A DNA stretch of 64,000 bases from Ruegeria sp. AD91A (GTDB lineage Bacteria; Pseudomonadota; Alphaproteobacteria; Rhodobacterales; Rhodobacteraceae): the NCBI RefSeq assembly GCF_003443535.1, contig NZ_CP031946.1, positions 1,736,001 through 1,800,000 on the forward strand, read 5' to 3'. Positions within the stretch are counted from its first letter, which is position 1. Each line of letters starts with the position of its first letter. The position numbers were made by a program, and so were the translations under genes. Below, piece by piece: positions 44,031-51,857 of the stretch. Under the pieces are notes generated by a model that did no database searches, was not told the origin of the DNA, and saw only the letters and a list, made by a program, of their open reading frames with translations.

Positions 44031-46313
44031 TTAAACGTCTGTGTCGTCGCTGGCGTGGGACATGGTCATCGAACCACCCACCATGGTCGTATCGACCGTG
44101 TTGCCCAGAACGTTGGCGCCCATGATGATCGACTGGTTGAACGCAGACGTATCAACGACTGCTGCAGCCGATGCATAGGACTCTCCGGTTACGATACCAT
44201 CGCCGCCGTTGTTCGCGCCCCAGGCACCACCATTGCCGCCGGCACCACCGTCGCCTGAATAGGCGCCGCCGCCGTTACCACCGGTGATCGTGCCACCCAT
44301 GGTATCGCCTGACGTTGCGCTGCCCATCGAAGCTCCGCTGGTTCCGCCGTCCGCGGCGGATGCGCCACCGGCACCACCGTAGCCCGAGTCGGCAGAACCG
44401 GTCGCGTCGCCGGAGCCGGTCGATGTAGCATCATTGTCGGAACTGCCTTCGCCACCGTATCCGGCAATTGCCTCGGCCAGGCTGTCAGCCGCGCCGTTTG
44501 TATCGGCATCTCCGAAGACGTCCGCTGCTCCGCCATCGCCCGCGGTATTTGCGGCATCGGCAGACCCTGCTCCGTTTCCGGTAGACGTCGATGTTGGCGT
44601 TGTACTGCCGCCCGCGCCGCCGTCGCCGTCAGCAGCTGACGTTCCGGTACCGGCCGCATCCGCAGCGCCGTCGGCCGCGTTTGACCCTCCGTTACCGCCG
44701 CTGCCGTCGGTATCTTGCGAATTGCTGGCTGCGCCGTTCACGTCACCCGGGCTCTGGTCAATATCCGGCCCGCTTGCCGACTGATCACCAACGCCCTGAG
44801 CATCGGAATTCGCGTCAGCGGTTCCACCAGAACCGTCGCCGCCCGAGCCGTCGCCGCCGGAACCGTCGCCGGCTGTTCCGTCGCCACCGGTTCCATCACC
44901 GCCGGTTCCGTCACCGCCTTCGCCTGCTTCAGCGTCAATCATGCCTAGCTCTTCTTGCAGAGCCATGATCGCAGCTTCGACCATCGCGCCGAAGCCACCT
45001 TCGCCGTCGCCGCCGGTGCCGTCGCCGCCGGTTCCGTCACCGCCAGTGCCGTCACCGCCAGTGCCGTCACCACCGGTTCCGGTTCCGCCAGAGCCGTCAG
45101 CCGAGCTGTCCGCGCCGCTGTCAGCAGTGCCATCCGCTGTGTTGTCACCAGCAGTGGCATCATTTGCGTCGGTGTTGCTGTCGCTGGTGTTCGAGGCCGA
45201 ACCATCTGCTGCAGCGTTACCATTACCACCGTCCGCTCCGGACGCGTCCGCGGCGTTATCCGCCGTCCCGGTACCCGTTCCAGTCGAGTCGGAGTCGCTG
45301 TCGCCGCCGTTTGCGTTACCGGCTGCATTCGAACCGGACAGACCCAGCCCCAGACCCAGACCAAACGAATCCGCACTGCCGCCGGCTCCGCCGGTTCCCG
45401 TACCATCGGCACTTGTGCTGCCATCGTTGTCAGACGACGCTGAGCCATCCGCGGCACCACCATCTCCACCGGCACTGTCACCGTCGGATCCTGCGCCCGC
45501 CATACCAACACCATTGCTGGCATTGCTCGCGTCACCGGTCGATCCGCCCCGGCCGCCGCTGGAATCGGCATCGGCACTGCCGGTGTCACCACCGTCAGCC
45601 CACGCGTGGCTACCCAGCGTTGATGAATCGGCCGCACCACCATAGCTGGTTCCGCCGTCACCCGATTTACCGCCGGTAGCATCCGAACTGATGCCTTCAG
45701 CCGCAGTTGCCGTGCCACCATTGGCGTCGCCGTTCTGGTAGAAGTCGGCATTGTTGGATACGCTCGGTGAATCCAACGTGTCATCATCACTCAGACTGGC
45801 GACCTGGCTGTTCACGGATGACATCGCTGTTCCGGCGCCATCCATCGAGACATCCAGATTCATGTCATCGCCGGGATCATAGGTCAGATCACGGTTAGCC
45901 GTGATCACGTCACCCACTGTCGCCGAGTCGCCGAGATCCAGATCAACCTGATCGTCGTCGCGCGGAATCCACTCGCCGCCGCCGAAATCGATGTTGATTT
46001 CGTTGTTGTTGGAGTTGTCGTTGGTGTTGTCTCCGGCATTAAGCGTCTGATCTTGATCCTGACCTTGGTCCTGATCCTGACCCTGGTCCTGACCTTGGTC
46101 TTGGCCCTGGTCCTGACCCTGATCCTGGCCCTGGTCCTGACCCTGTTCGTTGGCGTTTTCTACGTTTTGGTCCTGCTGCTGCTGTTGCGCAGTCACGTCG
46201 GCTTCGACAAGGGCCTCATCAACCTGAATTTCAACATCCACCGGAGCATCCAGGTTTTCGACATTAATTTCGTCAACGGTCGTTACATTGGTATTATTTA
46301 CATTGCGTCTCAT
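44031..46313 (-). CDS. Gly/Asp/Ala-rich low-complexity protein, probable T1SS cargo
   Basis: A 760-residue protein of extreme composition. The N-terminal 50 residues are ordinary (MRRNVNNTNVTTVDEINVEN). A Gln stretch and a QDQG tandem (about 70-105) follow, then a Gly/Asp/Ser/Ala/Thr-rich body with two blocks of GGDGT/GGDGS pentads around a short helix (MVEAAIMALQEELGMIDAE). The C-terminus is more ordered (VVDTSAFNQSIIMGANVLGN). It has no signal peptide and no classical RTX repeat, although acidic Gly-rich repeats could bind calcium. GGGAA lies before the ATG at 46313. It faces the exporter genes in the same direction. Role as matrix, adhesin or antifreeze-like polymer is speculation. Confidence 0.8.
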   Translation of the reverse strand: MRRNVNNTNVTTVDEINVENLDAPVDVEIQVDEALVEADVTAQQQQQDQNVENANEQGQDQGQDQGQDQGQDQGQDQGQDQDQGQDQDQTLNAGDNTNDNSNNNEINIDFGGGEWIPRDDDQVDLDLGDSATVGDVITANRDLTYDPGDDMNLDVSMDGAGTAMSSVNSQVASLSDDDTLDSPSVSNNADFYQNGDANGGTATAAEGISSDATGGKSGDGGTSYGGAADSSTLGSHAWADGGDTGSADADSSGGRGGSTGDASNASNGVGMAGAGSDGDSAGGDGGAADGSASSDNDGSTSADGTGTGGAGGSADSFGLGLGLGLSGSNAAGNANGGDSDSDSTGTGTGTADNAADASGADGGNGNAAADGSASNTSDSNTDANDATAGDNTADGTADSGADSSADGSGGTGTGGDGTGGDGTGGDGTGGDGTGGDGEGGFGAMVEAAIMALQEELGMIDAEAGEGGDGTGGDGTGGDGTAGDGSGGDGSGGDGSGGTADANSDAQGVGDQSASGPDIDQSPGDVNGAASNSQDTDGSGGNGGSNAADGAADAAGTGTSAADGDGGAGGSTTPTSTSTGNGAGSADAANTAGDGGAADVFGDADTNGAADSLAEAIAGYGGEGSSDNDATSTGSGDATGSADSGYGGAGGASAADGGTSGASMGSATSGDTMGGTITGGNGGGAYSGDGGAGGNGGAWGANNGGDGIVTGESYASAAAVVDTSAFNQSIIMGANVLGNTVDTTMVGGSMTMSHASDDTDV
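44815..44932 (-). repeat. GGDGS/GGDGT coding tandem repeat, block 1
   Basis: 15-base degenerate units (GGCGGTGACGGAACC-like on the coding strand) encode six GGDG(T/S/A) pentads before EAGEGG. Units differ at third positions. Confidence 0.85.
44998..45100 (-). repeat. GGDGT coding tandem repeat, block 2
   Basis: Five or more near-identical 15-base units encode GGDGT pentads. Block 1 and block 2 flank a 25-residue helical segment, as in duplicated linkers. Confidence 0.85.
46046..46147 (-). repeat. QDQG coding tandem repeat
   Basis: 12-base units (CAGGACCAGGGC-like on the coding strand) with interspersed 6-base CAGGAT units encode about seven QDQG tetrads plus QDQ variants. Such DNA is slippage-prone, so repeat number probably varies between strains. 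Confidence 0.9.
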
Positions 46314-46914
46314 AACTAATTCCCATTTCTGGAACGCCTGACCGCCATTCATCTACAAAGCGGCAACGGGCGTGATTGAAACAAAATTCCCCACACAGCG
46401 TTCGAACACACTGAATGCGGTAAACATTAGTTTTCCTGAGGCCACCTCCTTTCCCGGCTAAGCCGAAAACGCGACCGTTCTCAATCAATGCTGAAATGCG
46501 CAAGGAACGGACACGACAGGGACAGACGCTTTGACAATTAAAGCCCGCCCATGTTTGCAGCGGTATGCGTTCGCGACTAGCTAACTGAAAGTTCTGATAC
46601 GGTTAACTTGTTGTTTTTAATATTTATTTTGTAAGAATTTGAGGCTGCGGCCAAACCACGCCCAAAAGTTCTATATGAATAAAGTAACAAAAAATAAGTG
46701 TAATTGTTTCCGCCAGTTACACAAATTCGCGCAGGAAAACCTAACCAATAGTTCTATATCCCGGACACACGAACTATACCGTCTGGTTGTAGAAATTCAC
46801 GCTTTCTGCTACAATTAAACATACGTAATTCTTTGATTTGTTAACTACTTTTGCTCCGGTAATTAGATTTCAATAACGCAATTTCCGGTTAACCCCGCTT
46901 TGTGAGGGAGTGTA
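46314..46914. promoter_or_regulatory. AT-rich divergent regulatory region between cargo gene and LuxR regulator
   Basis: 600 bases without a gene, markedly AT-rich from about 46600. It holds an inverted repeat ATAGTTC (46749) / GAACTAT (46771) with a 15-base centre, a direct repeat AGTTCTATAT at 46667 and 46750, and a hairpin-forming TTGTAG (46787) / CTACAA (46809). The LuxR gene starts 100 bases beyond the last. The symmetrical elements are candidate binding sites for the LuxR protein; promoters for both directions should lie here. Confidence 0.55.
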
Positions 46915-47667
46915 ATGAGTGAGTCTTTGATCAATAAAACTGGCAGTCACGGTATTTGTTCAGAAGATTTTCCGATTATCTTCCTCGGAAAAGAACTATT
47001 CTATTCAAATCAAACTCTAAGAAGCGTTCAAACTGAATATGGGATCTGCGCTTTTCGCTTCGAAACACTCGAGGCCATGCGCGAACATGTTCCGGACAGC
47101 GGCAAGATCGTCGTTGTGGATCAGATGTTGATCGAAGACCTGCTGGCGCGTCCCAGGGCATATACCAATAGTACAGGTTCCGGTTGCCTTGCCTTTGCCT
47201 ATCGCAAGGAGGATTCGGCCAGACACATGTTCGAAAGCTGGAACCGTGCGCAGTTTGGAGATGTTGGCTTTCTGCCGATGAATGTCGCACCGGACGCGTG
47301 GCGCGCCATCCTCAGATTGCTGATGCATGAAGAACTATATCTTCCCAGTTTTCTGGCTGACTGTGTCTCTTCCCCCTGTCAACAAGCGACTGATAGACCT
47401 CGGGGCCGGGAAACTATTGCATCGAACGGCGTGGATCGGCATGCACAATACTCCAAGCTGACACGCCGCGAAAAGCAGGTTCTGCAACTGGTCTCACAAG
47501 GCAAAAGCAACAAACTGATTGCGGCCAAGCTGGGCATCACAGAACACACGGTCAAGCTGCACATGCATAATGTTGTCGGCAAGATCGGTGTCAGCAACCG
47601 GACGGCGGCGGCTCATTTCTATTTCGAGGTTGCGCCTCATGAGGCGCAGCAGACAGCCTTTGACTGA
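46915..47667 (+). CDS. LuxR-type (FixJ/NarL HTH) transcriptional regulator
   Basis: A 250-residue regulator. The C-terminal LuxR HTH is clear: LTRREKQVLQLVSQGKSNKL then IAAKLGITEHTVKLHMHNV (about residues 180-235). The N-terminal 170 residues are neither an autoinducer-binding domain nor a recognisable phospho-receiver; VVVDQML is the only receiver-like strand. GAGGGAG lies 6 bases before the ATG. It is divergent from the T1SS cargo genes across an AT-rich region, suggesting it controls them. The layout recalls biofilm regulators of the CsgD/VpsT kind, which is inference. Confidence 0.88.
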   Translation: MSESLINKTGSHGICSEDFPIIFLGKELFYSNQTLRSVQTEYGICAFRFETLEAMREHVPDSGKIVVVDQMLIEDLLARPRAYTNSTGSGCLAFAYRKEDSARHMFESWNRAQFGDVGFLPMNVAPDAWRAILRLLMHEELYLPSFLADCVSSPCQQATDRPRGRETIASNGVDRHAQYSKLTRREKQVLQLVSQGKSNKLIAAKLGITEHTVKLHMHNVVGKIGVSNRTAAAHFYFEVAPHEAQQTAFD

Positions 47668-48157
47668 TCCTTTTGAAGCCCGGTTCGACCGCCTGATCCT
47701 TTTGGTCGGCAGGCTGAACTATATGTGGACCAACACCGAGAGCCTGTTGATCCACCTGATCGCCGGGCTGACCGACACGTCGAAGGACGTTGCCGTCATC
47801 ATTTTCCTGACTTTGAACACCACCCGGGCGCGAATCGATCTGGTTGAAAGACTTGCAAAAATGGAAGGGCGTCCGGCCCTGATCCGCGATCCGATCCTTG
47901 AGCATACACAACGGCTGGCCAAGCTTTCTAGTATTCGCAACAAGTACAACCATTGCATCTATTCCTTCGACCCTGAAAGCGGAAACCCGAAAACAATCCT
48001 AATGCGGATTGCTGACCGCAAAACCGACATAAAACTCGGCCGTGAAGACACCGTCGACGAGAATGCCCTGCGCCAGATCGAAGCAGTCGTTGAACAGCTG
48101 TCAGCCGCAAACAGGGACATTTGGAAACTGATCCGACAATTGGGGTTTCCGGTTTAG
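47639..48157 (+). CDS. Hypothetical helical protein overlapping the LuxR gene
   Basis: A 172-residue, mostly helical protein (RFDRLILLVGRLNYMWTNTE, then TTRARIDLVERLAK, IRNKYNHCIYSFD and EAVVEQLSAANRDIWKLIRQL). The RNKYNHCIYSF part resembles helical HEPN-like or SWIM-type modules in which a conserved Arg/His pair sits in a helix, but this is not a firm match. The ATG at 47639 lies inside the last 29 bases of the LuxR gene, so translation is coupled; the longer frame from 47519 is antisense-like in composition. Function unknown. Confidence 0.75.
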   Translation: MRRSRQPLTDPFEARFDRLILLVGRLNYMWTNTESLLIHLIAGLTDTSKDVAVIIFLTLNTTRARIDLVERLAKMEGRPALIRDPILEHTQRLAKLSSIRNKYNHCIYSFDPESGNPKTILMRIADRKTDIKLGREDTVDENALRQIEAVVEQLSAANRDIWKLIRQLGFPV

Positions 48158-48426
48158 GCTAACCATTATGGCACAATTGAACAGCGGAGTTTTGTGGGGT
48201 CATCGCAGCACCCGCAAGATCGCCGCCGCGCATTCGGCCAAGCACATGTAAGTCATTGCAAAATTTCGGAATTCTTGTGTGGTGCGGGCGGTGAGCACCA
48301 TGTTTCTGTTGCAACATAGTGCAAATAAAGACGTACTCTGTTGCTAGTGTTGGGTTTTGCAAATTTGACTTGTAGCAACTTGTATCACCATGTTGCAAAT
48401 CAACCCACAGCAAGTGTGGGGCAGAT
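48158..48426. other. Gap upstream of the integrase remnant
   Basis: 269 bases with no convincing gene. It contains several GTTGCAA/TTGCAAC elements (around 48307 and 48392) that could be integrase arm sites. P4-type integrases normally sit beside a tRNA gene used as attachment site, but no tRNA was seen here, so the island boundary is not visible. Confidence 0.4.
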
Positions 48427-49625
48427 ATGGCAAGAGGCGATAACTGGCTTTCCGTAACTCAAGTAAAGAACGTGCCTTCCGGCAGCGTCATTCAAGACGG
48501 CGGCGGGCTATCCCTAAAAACGTCAAAGAATGGCGGGCGCTGGTTTTACCGATTCCAAATCAACGGCAAGCGTCGGGACATGGGGTTGGGTTCATATCCT
48601 GACATGTCGCTATCGGACGCGCGCAGGGAGCGTTCAAAGTGGGCCGCTTATGCTGAGCGCGGCGAAGATCCGATTCCAGAGCGTGAGCGTCAGAGACTTG
48701 AAGCGGAGAACAGCCAAAACGACCCGACCTTTGAGGAAGTGGCGGCAGTAGTGTTTGAGGCGCGGAAGGAAAGTCTTCGCGGTGATGGTGTGTGCGGACG
48801 CTGGTTCTCCCCCTGAAAGCTCTATGTAACGTCAAGATTGGCAAGCGCCGTGTCAGCACCCTAGCTGCGCGTGACATTCACGACGCGCTGAAACCGATCT
48901 GGCGCATCAAACACGAAACCGCAGACAAAGCCCTCTATCGAAAACGGATGGTGCTACGTCAGGCGAAGCTTATGGACTACGAGGCAAAACCGTTCATCTG
49001 TGACAAAGCTCGTCATATGCTCGGATATGCAGATCGGGTTTCACAGCCCCTTCCCGCGACACCATGGCAAGAAGTTCCTGATTTATATTCGAGGCTCGAC
49101 AAAGAACACCCCTCTTACCTGGATCAGCGCTTCACGATTTTGACGGCGGCGCGGGGAATGCCGGTGCGCGGGGCTCGTTTCAGTGAGATTGACGGCGACG
49201 TGTAGACTGCCCCGCAAGAACGGATGAAGGGAGAACGGGGCAAGGTGCAAGATTTCCGCATTCCGCTCTCAAACGAAGCGCTGAACGTCGTCGAGCAATG
49301 CAGATCCACGGCCCGAAACGACTTCCTTTTTCCCAGCCCCCGCGCTGCGGGCGGTGTAAGCGACGTAGCAGTGTCAATGGTATTGAAGCATTTGAATGAA
49401 GCCGGGCGTGTCAATGGCTTCCACACGTCGTTCAGGACGTGGGTGCAGGATACCGAGGCGGCAGGGTTCGAAGTCGCTGAAACTGCGCTGGCCCATATAG
49501 TCGGCAACAAGGTCGAGCGGGCCTATGCGCGCTCGGATCTGCTGGATAAGCGGCGCATCCTCATGCAATAGTGGGCCGATTACGTGAGCCAGACTGAGGC
49601 AAAGGTCGTGCAGCTTCGCGGTTAG
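48427..49625 (+). pseudogene. P4-type tyrosine integrase, degenerate
   Basis: Four disrupted pieces of one integrase. Residues 1-130 are the N-terminal Arm-binding domain (DUF4102; SLKTSKNGGRWFYRFQINGK and GLGSYPDMSLSDARRERSKW), ended by TGA at 48814. A frameshift near 48820-48840 leads to KIGKRRVSTLAARDIHDALK. TAG at 49203 replaces the Trp expected in EIDGDVWTAPQERMKG. TAG at 49569 replaces a Gln in LMQQWADYV, and the final stop is at 49623. Catalytic positions are still legible (TAAR, HTSFRTWV, LAHIVGNKVERAYARSDLL). It marks a genomic island that can no longer move by itself. Confidence 0.9.
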
Positions 49626-49814
49626 ATCGGCTGCGGCTCGGTTCGTTTACGACACAATTTTTGTGCACTCTGGGGGCTAGACCTAGAAACAAGCATATTT
49701 CAACTGCAGTTTCACACCAAATTGCGGACGGTCGGCTAAATTTGGGCTGAGACCGAATTGCGGACGAAGCACCAAGTCGCTGCGGCTGCGCCAAGGCCTG
49801 CTTTTGCCAGGCTG

Positions 49815-50204
49815 TCATCCATTCCCCGTTTGATGTGAGTACGCATCTGCGTCAAACCATCATCGTGAAGCCTGAACTTCCATCTCATGGTTCAAATCCC
49901 ATTCCTCCCAACCATGGATTTTGAGAGGATTGCCACTGGTTGCGTCATGCCCCGTGAAAGTCCACAGAAAGAGCGCGTGCTGCCCGGAAATGCGCACGTC
50001 ATCGCAGGTGAGCGTCAGGTCTGGCACATCTATGAAAAAGCCATCTGCCATATCCTGCACCCGGTCCCGACCGGACCACGGCTCACCCAGATTGATCACG
50101 ATCTCGCCGTCCTGGGCATAAAATGAAGCAACGGCCTCAGCGGATTTCGAGTTCCAGGCATTTGTGTAATCCTGTGCCATTTGCGCGATTTTCATGGTGT
50201 CCAT
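49815..50204 (-). pseudogene. SnoaL/NTF2-like protein interrupted by an in-frame stop
   Basis: A cone-shaped NTF2-fold protein: DYTNAWNSKSAEAVASFYAQ at the start, INLGEPWSGRDRVQDMADGF, FLWTFTGHDATSGNPLKIHG and WEEWDL. The first frame stops at a TGA (49860) after 114 residues, but reading through it continues WFDADAYSHQTGNG to a stop at 49815. This gives about 129 residues, the usual family length, and the tail looks authentic. The 114-residue form may still fold. GAGGAAG precedes the ATG at 50204. Divergent from the winged-helix/hydrolase gene. Confidence 0.7.
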
Positions 50205-50300
50205 CTTAACTTCCTCTGTGACTTCAGTTGTCTCAGGAATGTCACCGAACCACTACGTTTGCGCTTGAGGAAGACCTTGGGAAACTCTTAGGATTTTCCT

Positions 50301-51542
50301 GTGATTGACCCAATTGCGAAAGAAGACACAGTGCGAGCTATGCAAAAGTACAAGTTTGGCAGTTTTGTTCTCGACCCCGAGCAGCACAGTCTGATGCATT
50401 CAGGAGCACCGGTTTCGATTGAACCGAAGGTGTTCGATCTCTTGTTGCTTTTGGTGAAAAACGCAGGTGAGTTGATCAGCCGCGACACATTGATCGAACG
50501 CATCTGGCAAGGGCGTATTGTCTCAGAATCTGCGATCAGCGCCTGCGTTGCCGCAGCGCGACGCGCGGTCGGCGATGACGGGCAATCTCAGGCAGTAATC
50601 CGAACCGTGGCGCGGCGCGGCTTTTTATGTTGTGCCGAGGTGGAGGTTGTTGAAACCGCTGATGATGCCCAATCCAGAGAGCTTTCGCTACGGCTCCAGT
50701 TCACGAAAAACCGCGAAGACAAGTCTCTCGCCTATACCGTAACAGGCGAAGGGCCTCCGATCATCTACACGACTTTTGGCGGAACCAGTATCGAAGCCGA
50801 CTGGAATTCCCCGTTTTTTCGCCCGTTGCTCGACGCAATCCGCGCGAATAACACGCTGGTACGCTTCGACGAAATGGGCAGCGGCCATTCTGATCTTGAA
50901 ATGGACTCCGCAGGGGTCGAGGCCGTCGCCTATGATCTGTTGAGTGTTGCCGATGCCATCGGGCTGGACCGGTTCAGCTTGTTCAGCCAATCGGGCTCGG
51001 CCCTTTCCGCGGTATTTCTGGCCGCGCACTATCCAGACCGGGTTCAATCCATGGTTTTGAATGGCGGTTATGTTGAAGGCCGGAATGTGCGGCAGAATAC
51101 CACTGGCACCCCAGAAATGCTGGGCATGATCTCCGAAGGGTGGGATAAGCCGGATAGCAGCTTCCTATAGGCCTATTCGTTGCTTTACTTCCCAGAAGGC
51201 CCGCTGGATCTGGCCAAGGATATCGTCGAGATCCTGCAAAAGTCCTGTCCGGCAGAAAACATGTTGCGCATGCGGAAATCGCATAGCGATGCGTCGGTGG
51301 CTGACCTCTTGCCCATGGTGCAATGCCCAACGTTGATCGTTCATGCCCGCAACGATTCAATCCACCCGCTGTCCCAGGCCCGCAAATTGGCCGCAGGCAT
51401 CGCAAGTTCTGAACTACTGGTTCTGGATTCGGCAAATCACGGTCCCATGCCCAAAAGCCCGGATTGGAACGCATTTCTGGAGGCCACGCTGAGCTTCTTA
51501 AATGGGAATATGGATCACTTTAGAAAGCCAAATACTCAGTAG
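50301..51542 (+). pseudogene. Winged-helix DNA-binding / alpha-beta hydrolase fusion, broken by TAG
   Basis: Residues about 15-105 are an OmpR/CadC-type winged helix (PKVFDLLLLLVKNAGELISR then DTLIERIWQGRIVSESAISA). The rest is an alpha/beta hydrolase with SLFSQSGSALSAVFLAAHYP (nucleophile Ser in SQSGS), CPTLIVHARNDSIHP and ANHGPMP with the catalytic His. A single TAG at 51168-51170 cuts the frame after SSFL; the same frame continues AYSLLYFPEGPLD to 51542, giving a family-like 413 residues. GTG at 50301 or ATG at 50340 could start it. It resembles one-component regulators with a hydrolase sensor domain, whose roles are poorly known. Confidence 0.8.
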
Positions 51543-51590
51543 CGATCAGCGCTACTTCTACCCAATCTGTGCACAGCTACTTAACAACTT

Positions 51591-51690
51591 CAGACATTCA
51601 CCCAACGCGCGGCATCAGTTGCTTTGGGCTCAAAGTGGACCTTCGCTGTATCTGCGATGAATGTCTGCCATGCGGACTTGCCCGACGTTC
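51591..51690. repeat. Degenerate dispersed repeat, copy A
   Basis: Lies in the 315-base gap 51543-51857, which has no gene. Contains CAGACATTCACCCAA (51591) and GATGAATGTCTGCCATGCGGAC (given in parts: GATGAATGTCTGCC at 51656, then ATGCGGAC), which recur in copies B and C. Degenerate elements of this look are scattered through roseobacter intergenic regions. Confidence 0.5.
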
Positions 51691-51857
51691 GCACCTAATG
51701 TGTTTATCCACCCGAATGGCCAAAACATTGTCATTCACGATCATCGCAGCGAATGATGGCTTTGAACTTGAATCTTGCATGTCAGCTGTCATTTCGATCC
51801 GATTCAGTTTCGCTACCGTAACTAAAACAGCGCAAGGTTAAAAAAGGAAGTAGGCCA

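Noticed and set aside
44434..45645. Long open frames antisense to the low-complexity cargo gene
   Set aside because: They arise from the repeated GC-rich coding pattern (Pro/Ser or Arg/His-rich translations) and have no start signals. They are shadows of the real gene.
42000..46000. CRISPR array suggested by regular short repeats
   Set aside because: The repeats are in-frame coding units of 12-15 bases without unique spacers or cas genes.
48168..48251. A 27-codon open frame (MAQLNSGVLWGHRSTRK and on) just after the hypothetical gene
   Set aside because: No convincing ribosome-binding site, no known family, and it lies in decaying accessory DNA. Too short to support as a gene.
48300..48426. 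tRNA attachment site for the P4-type integrase
   Set aside because: No tRNA-like sequence or flanking direct repeat could be found on either side.
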